Below are positions 33,356-33,773 of a stretch of 33,773 bases of DNA, in pieces (positions within the stretch are counted from its first letter, which is position 1; every line of letters begins with the position of its first letter). This DNA comes from an uncultured Clostridium sp. (lineage in GTDB: Bacteria; Bacillota; Clostridia; TANB77; CAG-465), in assembly GCA_947361355.1 (NCBI GenBank), contig CANAIR010000022.1, positions 1 to 33,773 of the forward strand. Reading direction: 5' to 3'. The notes under the pieces were generated by a model. That model was not told the DNA's origin, searched no databases, and saw nothing but the letters and a program-made list of their open reading frames with translations. A program made the translations under genes and the position numbers.

Positions 33356-33371
33356 TGGTTGCGGGGGATAG
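33356..33371 (-). other. Displaced 3' end of an initiator-tRNA-like gene (possible att site)
   Basis: The minus strand reads CTATCCCCCGCAACCA: a T-stem-like CTATC, acceptor strand CCCCGCA, discriminator A and encoded CCA. CCCCGCAACCA is the 3' end of bacterial tRNA-fMet. A terminator follows at once, as after a real tRNA gene. The sequence 5' of it (higher coordinates) is AT-rich and has no tRNA body. This is the pattern left when an integrative element inserts into a tRNA 3' end. The match is short, so this is suggestive only. Confidence 0.4.
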
Positions 33372-33497
33372 ACTACTTGTTTATATATAGCCATTTATTT
33401 CACTTTTGTTTAGCTTTGTGTTTAAGTAGAAAAAATTAAAATAAATTAACAATAGTGATTTTTACTGAAAATACAGTATTTAGACTATATAAAAATG
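33372..33497. other. AT-rich non-coding stretch with an operator-like inverted repeat
   Basis: No ORF of note. TACTG (33463-33467) and CAGTA (33474-33478) form a 5-bp inverted repeat with a 6-nt centre, just before a TATATAAAA stretch (33486-33494) that may be a -10 region. A promoter for the hairpin-rich leader is expected here, but I cannot place boxes with confidence. Confidence 0.3.
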
Positions 33498-33763
33498 TCA
33501 AAATTCTATTTTGATATTTTTATGTAGTTTCGTGGAAGAGTTTGAGAAACCGAGTAAGGTTTCTCAATAGTTTAGCTATCAACCTAAACTACCTTATAAC
33601 AATGTGCAAATATTGTTATAACACGATTAAATATTTAATCGTGTATAAAAGGATTATTAAGGAAAACTTTAGTTGTCCTTAATCGCACGGAACTTCTGTG
33701 AAGTTCTAGTGTGTTAGAACTTCAAGAAAGTTATATATAGAAAAATCAAAGGAGGTATTTATT
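33498..33763 (+). promoter_or_regulatory. Chain of contiguous hairpins in the leader of the right-edge gene
   Basis: Inverted repeats follow each other almost without gap: TCAAAA/TTTTGA (33498-33514), TTGAGAAACC/GGTTTCTCAA (33542-33567), TAGTTTAG/CTAAACTA (33568-33591), TTATAACAAT/ATTGTTATAA (33594-33621), a 24-nt perfect palindrome ACACGATTAAAT/ATTTAATCGTGT (33621-33644), ATTAAGGA/TCCTTAAT with inner AAC/GTT (33656-33683), and GAACTTC/GAAGTTC (33690-33706). A second GAACTTC (33717-33723) can compete for the same partner. An AAAGGAGG ribosome site follows at 33748-33755. It may be a structured regulatory leader, a small RNA, or a replication/transfer region of a mobile element. No known riboswitch or T-box motif is apparent. 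Confidence 0.65.
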
Positions 33764-33773
33764 TTGCTTGAGC
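33764..33773 (+). CDS. Start of a gene running off the right edge
   Basis: TTG at 33764 lies 8 nt after AAAGGAGG, one of the best ribosome sites in the window, and the frame (M-L-E) is open to the edge. Only three codons are visible, so no product can be named. Confidence 0.5.

Overview
The window is about 33.8 kb of very AT-rich DNA. Its gene set, strong Shine-Dalgarno sites (AAAGGAG/AGGAGGT), T-tailed hairpin terminators and sigma-A promoters of the TTGACA-17-TATAAT type point to a low-GC Firmicute, most likely an AT-rich anaerobic Clostridia lineage. Lineage-typical genes are a DUF4364 protein, a Spo0A C-terminal-domain protein, a DUF421/DUF4363 pair and a DUF6320 acyltransferase. TAA, TAG and TGA all act as stops, and Trp is TGG, so the code is the standard bacterial one.

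Layout. (1) 1-9018, minus strand: the first 3,006 codons of one giant surface protein. In order it has a membrane anchor, a fibronectin-III-like domain, about 1,100 residues of beta-helix and an RHS/YD-repeat shell. It runs off the left edge before any C-terminal toxin domain. A 12-codon leader ORF with a strong ribosome site precedes it. (2) 9.4-11.9 kb: housekeeping cmk-plsC plus a hypoxanthine-DNA-glycosylase-like gene, divergent from a DUF4364 gene. (3) 11.98-13.8 kb: a type III toxin-antitoxin locus (RNA antitoxin repeats, terminator, ToxN-like toxin) whose toxin carries an in-frame TGA, followed by an AAA ATPase. (4) 13.9-22.3 kb: mostly core genes (serS, ackA, engB, dapA, a TVP38 membrane protein, DUF421/DUF4363) with an orphan Spo0A_C protein and unknowns. 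(5) 22.3-24.1 kb: a second type III toxin-antitoxin locus with three perfect 38-nt antitoxin repeats, a ToxN gene shortened by an in-frame TAA, a KOW-Smr protein resembling the tail of MutS2, and a decayed surface-protein pseudogene lying between two hairpins with the same arms. (6) 24.2-32.1 kb: a receiver/pseudo-kinase protein, a glycerophosphodiesterase, superoxide dismutase, an alkyl-DNA methyltransferase, an esterase divergent from a DUF6320 acyltransferase, a CmpB-like membrane protein and a histidine phosphatase. (7) 32.2-33.8 kb: a small unknown ORF, a Fic AMPylase-type protein, what looks like the displaced 3' end of an initiator tRNA gene with its terminator (a likely integration boundary), then a chain of back-to-back hairpins leading to a gene that starts at the right edge.

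The most notable signal is the pair of type III toxin-antitoxin loci. Both are built the same way: promoter, pseudoknot-capable tandem repeats, terminator, a second near-consensus promoter placed directly on the toxin, toxin, extra gene. Both toxins carry a premature stop. The toxin-side promoter is conserved between the two loci although the antitoxin repeats are unrelated in sequence. This departs from the usual scheme in which the toxin is expressed only by terminator read-through. The giant RHS protein and the right-edge hairpin chain are the next most interesting elements.
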